The notes under the pieces are model-generated. The model saw only the letters and a list, made by a program, of their open reading frames with translations. It searched no databases and was not told the origin of the DNA. 64,000 nucleotides of DNA from Megamerina dolium (lineage: Eukaryota > Arthropoda > Insecta > Diptera > Megamerinidae), in contig OY978525.1 of assembly GCA_963854835.1 (NCBI GenBank), positions 26,993,253 to 27,057,252 of the forward strand. The letters run 5' to 3'. This document shows, piece after piece, positions 59,255 to 64,000 of the stretch; positions within the stretch are counted from its first letter, which is position 1; every line of letters starts with the position of its first letter. The position numbers and the translations under genes are program-made.

Positions 59255-59990
59255 ATTTGTGTAAAGGTAATATTCATTCGTATGGCGGAAAAGTTTTTAC
59301 TTTTCATTGCTGTTGTTGTTGTTGTTGTTGTTGTTGTGCTTTTGTTGTTGTAATTTAAGTTTAATTGAATATTAATTTTCCACACAACAATTGTTGTTGG
59401 CTATGCAATTATTATTATTATTATTATTATTATTGTTGTTGTTGTTAGTGCTGCTACTGCTGCTGCTGCTGCTCTTGTTCTCTTTGTTGTTATCGTTGTT
59501 GTTGTTGCTTCTGTTGATTATGTTGTTCTTACTAGTTTTATATTGGCTTTTGTTGTTTTGGTTTGTATTGTTATTATAGTGTTTGCTGTTGATGATTGTT
59601 TTCTGTGTGCTGCTGCTGTTATTAAATGTTAAATGTGTTTTAATTTGTTGTTGATTGTTTTGATGTTGTTCTTTCATATATTATACTGTATTGTATTGTG
59701 GTTATAGGTATATTGTATATAGGAACATACATAATGTACTTATGTATGCAGTTTTATGTTTGATTGTTAAAAAATTATTAAAAAAGTATTAATTGCTATA
59801 ATTTATATTCATTAAATATTTAAAATCTTTTATATGCAGGTCACTGATGTATGACAATACTGAGTACGAATGTGTTAGAATCTATGAAATGCATTAATTT
59901 GTTACAATTAAAGAAATTAACTTAAATTTAGCTCAGTTGACTATTATTGTTATTTAAATTAATTGAAATAAATATTTAGGCCTTAATAGT
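59021..59990. repeat. Microsatellite-rich non-coding DNA
   Basis: (TG)n at 59224-59249, (TTG)n at 59310-59337, (ATT)n at 59410-59434, and (GCT)n and (TTG)n blocks from 59435 to 59660. The minus strand of 59372-59677 would read as an Asn/Ser/Gln-rich peptide, but the same tract reads as poly-Leu on the other strand, as expected of plain triplet repeats. Confidence 0.7.
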
Positions 59991-60355
59991 GGGTGCTCTA
60001 GCTCAGTGGTTAGTGCGTTGGCCTTCTGATCTGTAGGTCGTGGGTTCAGTCCCCTGCGGAAACATAGAAAAATTTAATATCGAAAATATGTTTCTTTCGA
60101 ACGGTATCCACAGTATCAAGCAGTAACAATTTGCCAAAAATGCTCCTTAAAAGAGATCTGTGACAACTAAGTTAAAGTGATGTCACAATGGTTCTGCCGT
60201 TCGGAACCGGCTATAATAAATAGGTCCATTCTAATGCTGTTCAAATTTAACACGCACAACAGTATTGGAAGAGAAGCTCAGTGGTATCACAATGGGCAAT
60301 TCTGGCCTAAGTGTGTCCTCTCAGAGAGAGGGCAGCCACATAACCTAACCTAACC
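59991..60355 (+). mobile_element. tRNA-derived SINE, subfamily B
   Basis: The A box TAGCTCAGTGGTTAG (60000-60014) is intact and the B box is GGTTCAGTCCC near 60044. The 3' end reads AGCTCAGTGGTATCACAATG, TCTGGCCTAAGTGTGTCC, AGAGAGAGGGCAGCCACATA and ACCTAACCTAACC. It abuts directly on the mariner catalytic domain at 60356, whose 5' half is absent upstream. Confidence 0.88.
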
Positions 60356-61060
60356 ATTCACAACGTCGTAGATACGTCGAATGGGTGCTTGAACAACAGG
60401 CGGTGGACGGCGATTTTTCGAACAAAATTTTCTTTAGCGACGAAGCACATTTCTCATTCGGTGGGTATGTTAACAAACAAAATTGTCGTATTTGGGGTTC
60501 TGAGAATCCTCAAGTAATTGGCCACTACATCCACAAAAAGTCACTGCTTGGTGCGCTCTTTGGTCCGGAGGTGTGATTGGACCTTACTTCTTCGAAAACG
60601 ACGATGGAACGACTGTCACCGTCAATTCGGAGCGTTATGGTCATATGATAACCGACTTTTTTTTGCCTGCTATTGAAGAATACGACTTAGAGAATATGTG
60701 GTTTCAACAAGACGGTGCCACATGCCACACAACTCGAGCGAATATGGCTTTATTGCAAGAGAAATTTTCTGGCCGCGTAATTTCTCGTCGTGGCGATATC
60801 AAGTGGCCACCAAGATCATGCGATTTGACACCGCTTGACTTTTTTTTGTGGGGCTACGCGAAAGACCGTGTTTATGCAGATAAACCTTTAACTCTTGAGC
60901 ACCTAAAAACCAACATTCGTCACGTTATGGCTAAGATACCGCCCAATATGTGTCAAAAAGTGGTCGAAAATTACCTCAAAAGAATCGATGCTTGCAACAA
61001 TTCGCGTGGTGGTCATTTAAATGATGTAGTATTTCACACATAATGTCAATGTTCAAAGTT
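60356..61060 (+). mobile_element. Rosa-type mariner, 5'-truncated at a SINE
   Basis: Homology starts abruptly at RRRYVEWVLEQQ, immediately after the SINE end, and runs to the transposase stop at 61043. The HTH half and left terminal repeat are missing. The coding text is well preserved compared with the other rosa relics in this window, so the loss of the 5' half looks like a discrete event rather than gradual decay. The right end beyond the stop was not resolved. Confidence 0.75.
60358..61043 (+). pseudogene. DD41D mariner transposase catalytic domain
   Basis: All three catalytic Asp residues are visible: FFSDEAHFSFGG, WFQQDGATCHTT and SCDLTPLDFFLWGY. I count 41 residues between the second and third Asp (the D in LTPLD), the spacing described for the rosa mariner group of tephritids. 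A frameshift near 60515-60525 separates the first motif from the rest; the frame from 60573 is open to its natural end (GGHLNDVVFHT). The N-terminal DNA-binding half is absent. Inactive as read, but probably recent. Confidence 0.85.
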
Positions 61061-61239
61061 TATAATAAAAAAGAAATATCATGATAAAAAGTATTTTATA
61101 TGTGTTTTATTTACATTTACTTTTGAAACCGCAAAATGGATAACCCTTAGTTTGAAATCATACAAAATCCAACTTGCGCATAAATTGATACGGCTCGGCT
61201 CTTCGATTGGGCACCATTTTAGGATTAGGGCTCTTGAAG

Positions 61240-61640
61240 ATGTTCAATGTTTACGAACAACATTTTTTTCAGCTATGAGGTACATTTCAGACTTAATGAC
61301 TTAATAAAAACTCAATGAAGTTTAGGAGGTGCCATAACATCAAGACAAATGAATGGTTCATGCGCAGCTGGAATATATTTTTCAAAACTTATGCCGGCAG
61401 AAAGGTAATTTTGAATGGGGACCCATATTACGCAATGATATTGGACAATTTGCATAAAAAAGGCATTTGTTTTCAACAAGATGTTGCCACTTGGAGCACA
61501 GCCGATGAAACTATGGCATTATGGCTAGAAGAATTCGGTGAACAGTTAATTTTATGCTCCAGACCGATGAATTGACTACCGATATTATGTGATATTTCAT
61601 CTCTAGAATTTCTTTCTTCGATATTATGTAAAGTCGAAAG
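61240..61640 (+). pseudogene. Second rosa-type mariner fragment
   Basis: The frame 61315-61575 contains LNGDPYYAMILDNL, then CFQQDVATWSTADETMALWL and EEFGEQLI. This is the second catalytic motif with its Asp kept (QQD) but GATCHTA changed to VATWSTA. The third motif follows only as broken text. It is a different and older copy than the one just upstream. Confidence 0.65.
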
Positions 61641-62185
61641 TTAAAATGACTTCAGTTAGGGAATTTGAAGCCAACATTATTTGTGTCATTCACAAAATTT
61701 CACTCACAATGTTGGTAATATAGAATGGACAATATGTAAGACGAAATATTTGAAAGAATTATTATTTAAAAAATAAATTTGCACACTGGCTCTTTTGTAT
61801 ATATATACGTATATGGATATAAAAAATTAGGAGGATTGAAAAAATTGACTGTATCTTACCACTAGTTAGGTGCCGCAAGCAGGATGAAGTGCACCGTATG
61901 GCGGATCTACGATTAGATTAGAAATGAAGCCTCACACCTCTCATCCTGAATCTCCCTCTCACCTACACGTGGTGGTACTGTTAACCCTGATTGGAGATTG
62001 GGTACCCAACCCCAATGGAAAAGAAGGGAACAGACGAGAAGGGTGATCCCCTAAGCCGGGATAGCACGTGTCAATCGGCTTGATGTTTGCAGTTAGGGGT
62101 TAACATACTGTATTTTAGCGTTGCACCTCACTGATACCTGCCCGCCTCAGTGAGTAACCGTGGGCTTATCGTGTTATTGGGGGCT

Positions 62186-63628
62186 ATGACACGACGGACC
62201 TTCCTTTCCCCCACACTCGTGGGATTAAATATGGACACACCAAATTTAACAAAAATAAATAAACTAGCAGGTTCACAGACTGCTTCTCAACTGGCGGATC
62301 AGGTGGAACGTAATGTTCTCAACACTGAACGCCAAGTTCTAACTCCTAAACGGAGAGGACAGACGGAGGGCAAAGGCAGCAGAGACAGGAACTCTGAACC
62401 TACGCCACGGACGGTAACTGGACCCGAGAAACGGAAGGAAAGTAGAGGAACTGTGGCTGCTGAGGGTGCTTCGACATCCAAGGCCGCAACTACACAGCCC
62501 TCTATAAGTACTGGACAGAATAGGCAGCTTCCAGCTTTTGGCGCTGCAAGAAAGGCAACCGGTCTGAGTGGGGCAGGTACCAAATGGTATCTGCGCTATC
62601 TCAATGAGGGCTTAACGCCCGAAGAAGCCAAACAGAAAGTGCTCAATCGCCCTAAGAGCATATCTGTTACAAGAAAGAGGGGCGCCACAGAAATCAGCCC
62701 AACTGATGGCAATGCTGCCAAGAGAAACAGGGCTTTTGACACTGCACCGGGGGTGGTGAAAAGAAATCTGCCACGACCTGCTCCAAGACCAGAGGCGACC
62801 ACCAGGAAAGCGGGTGTCAGCTACGCCAATGTCACCAAAGGCGTTAGACTGGCTATAATCCCGAAATCTTACCCGGAGGTTATCTTTTCGCGCGAGGAGC
62901 AGGGGCAACTCGAAAATCTTCTGATAGAGGAGATGTTCAAGGGTTCTGAAACCGAACTTGAATTTGATGGCATCCACTTTAGACCAGGCTTCCTCTTGGT
63001 TGATTGTTCCACCGTAGCGGCTGCTGAATGGGTGAAAGTAACGATACCAAGCTTATCGGGGTGGAAGGGGACCGAACTGACGACTTGCACTGGAGATGCT
63101 ATCCCTGGTGTACATCTGATGACGGTATACCTTCCTCGAGCAGCGGGTACCGACGACAAGAAACTCCTTGATTTGATGGTAACTCAGAACAAAGCGCTGA
63201 GCACCAATCTCTGGAGAATCTTTAGCAGCAAAGACGAGAAGAACGGGAAGCTGTTAACGATCGGTATCGATGACTGATCGCTTGAAGCGATTAAAGCCAA
63301 AGACTGCAGGGTGGCCTACAGATTTGGCAAGATCCCAGTTCATCTGCACAAGGGACGTGCACTAGGAAATCCTCCAGACGCAGAGGCCACAACTGAGCAA
63401 AACTCAGCCGAAGCCGAGGAGATCCTAAAAGAAGTGGCAAGTGAAGTGGTTAGGAGCGAGATGCCTGTAGCCGAAGTCAGCGTTCTTGCTGTCGAAAGCG
63501 AAGACATCAACGCTATAAACCTAACAGCGCTAAGACTGACCGAAGTAGACTCCGACAGTGTACTCCTGGCAGACTTCGATGATGCACTGGCGGAGAGCGA
63601 TGCGAAGAAGAGAGCTGCACACCAGTAA
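62186..63628 (+). pseudogene. LINE ORF1 (DUF4780-like gag protein) with one in-frame stop
   Basis: One continuous frame from ATG 62186 (second ATG at 62231) to TAA 63626, broken once by TGA at 63275-63277. The N-terminal 120 residues are basic and low-complexity. Then GTKWYLRYLNEGLTPEEAKQ, and from about residue 215 a globular region (VSYANVTKGVRLAIIPKSYP, FRPGFLLVDCSTVAAAEWVK, WKGTELTTC, VHLMTVYLPRA, LSTNLWRIF) resembling DUF4780 domains of insect LINE-encoded proteins. After the stop comes VAYRFGKIPVHL, which completes the domain, and an acidic tail. A single CGA-to-TGA change would explain the stop. Likely an RNA-binding partner of the retrotransposition complex. Confidence 0.7.
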
Positions 63629-63635
63629 CAAGGAG

Positions 63636-64000
63636 ATGGCCAGCATTAGAGTTGCTCAAATCAATCTCCACCATGCGAGAGCCGCCTCGGCAGTCATCGC
63701 TAGAGCAACACTCAGGTCCAACCTGAGCATAGTGCTGGCCCAGGAACCTTGGGTGTACAGGGGCCAAATCAGAGGTTTGGCTGCATCCAATACGCAGGTA
63801 ATATGGGACATTAGGTGTGTAAACCCAAGAGCTTGCATAGTACTAACAAAAAATATGAAATACTTGTGTCTTCCAGAGTTCCTTTCTAGAGATCTTGTAG
63901 CGGTGCAAATCCCGGTCAACATCAACGGGTGTACACGTGAAGTAATATTCGCATCGGGGTACCTACCGGGGGATGATGCTTGGGCCCCACCTGAGCTGAT
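63636..64000 (+). CDS. LINE ORF2, APE-type endonuclease N-terminus (runs off window)
   Basis: ATG at 63636 lies 7 bp after the ORF1 stop and opens an uninterrupted frame of 121 codons to the window edge. It reads MASIRVAQINLHHARAASAV, with the Asn of the apurinic endonuclease motif 1 (QINLHHA), then LSIVLAQEPWVYRGQIRGLA, with motif 2 (QEPW, catalytic Glu). VAVQIPVN and FASGYLPGD follow, matching the next beta strands. These are the start of the LINE endonuclease, which nicks target DNA to prime reverse transcription. No stop or frameshift is visible, so this copy may be young. Confidence 0.8.
   Translation, partial: MASIRVAQINLHHARAASAVIARATLRSNLSIVLAQEPWVYRGQIRGLAASNTQVIWDIRCVNPRACIVLTKNMKYLCLPEFLSRDLVAVQIPVNINGCTREVIFASGYLPGDDAWAPPEL

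Larger units (their letters stand above)
61857..64000 (+). mobile_element. LOA/R1-like LINE, 5' half, continuing past the window
   Basis: A change to GC-rich, low-AT sequence near 61860 marks the 5' UTR (about 330 bp). ORF1 and then the endonuclease start of ORF2 follow, in order and spaced by 7 bp. Composition differs sharply from the AT-rich surroundings. The exact 5' end was not determined. The element is likely to be near full length because it begins upstream of ORF1; the RT part lies beyond 64000. Confidence 0.75.

Noticed and set aside
59372..59677. Asn/Ser/Gln-rich minus-strand frame of 101 codons
   Set aside because: It is the translation of TTG, ATT and GCT microsatellites, which give poly-Leu on the other strand. 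No flanking coding sequence.
1..64000. CRISPR array, operons or bacterial mobile elements
   Set aside because: No regularly spaced identical repeats with unique spacers; composition, SINEs and LINEs all indicate an animal nuclear genome. The (GTCC)n tracts are simple repeats.
1..64000. LTR retrotransposon or endogenous retrovirus
   Set aside because: I looked for long direct repeats with TG...CA ends, a primer-binding site and protease/integrase motifs, and saw none.

Overview
The window looks like AT-rich, gene-poor, non-coding DNA of a higher dipteran, most likely a tephritid fruit fly. The evidence is the very high A+T content, the abundance of short TA/CA/GT runs, tRNA-derived SINEs with Pol III boxes, jockey-like, RTE-like and LOA/R1-like LINEs, and several mariner transposases. 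Those with DD41D spacing match the 'rosa' mariner group, first described from tephritids. The species call is inference. I found no convincing intact host protein-coding gene. A short stretch at about 48.5-48.7 kb, minus strand, resembles a fatty-acid elongase fragment. The window could be intergenic or a very large intron.

Layout. 0-10 kb: a deleted mariner (1,412-2,481), a jockey-type LINE end with a truncated SINE nested in its 3' UTR (6,360-6,966) and a Tc1-like relic (about 9.3 kb). 10-23 kb: three copies of a non-coding repeat of about 1.3 kb that carries a (GTCC)n tract (10.1-11.4, 16.3-17.6 reversed, 21.0-22.3), an RNase H LINE piece (13.7-14.6), a decayed rosa element (14.9-15.5), and two different mariner lineages abutting on one TA (19,062-20,422). 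23-35 kb: a mariner broken by other DNA that includes a second mariner (23.8-26.4), a third mariner family (28.1-29.3), a degenerate tandem repeat split by a SINE with a perfect 13-bp target duplication (29.6-30.7), and more deleted mariners. 35-56 kb: mostly featureless AT-rich DNA with SINEs, two local duplications, a LINE RNase H relic and mariner relics. 56-64 kb: a SINE, an RTE-like LINE end, a PIF/Harbinger-like MITE with 37-bp perfect inverted repeats and TAA duplications, microsatellites, a SINE joined to a rosa mariner catalytic domain, and the 5' half of a fairly young LINE (ORF1 plus an open endonuclease ORF2) that runs off the window.

How the parts relate. Most transposases are broken by deletions, frameshifts or lost catalytic residues, so most copies depended on enzymes encoded elsewhere. 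The two SINE subfamilies share a tRNA-like head but have different 3' ends. One of these ends resembles the 3' end of the LINE at 14.6 kb, which suggests recruitment of LINE machinery. I see no CRISPR, operon, virus or obvious new multi-gene system. The most notable items are the two-tailed SINE family, the hairpin-ended GTCY repeat, the MITE, the shared-TA mariner pair and the LINE with an intact ORF2 start.
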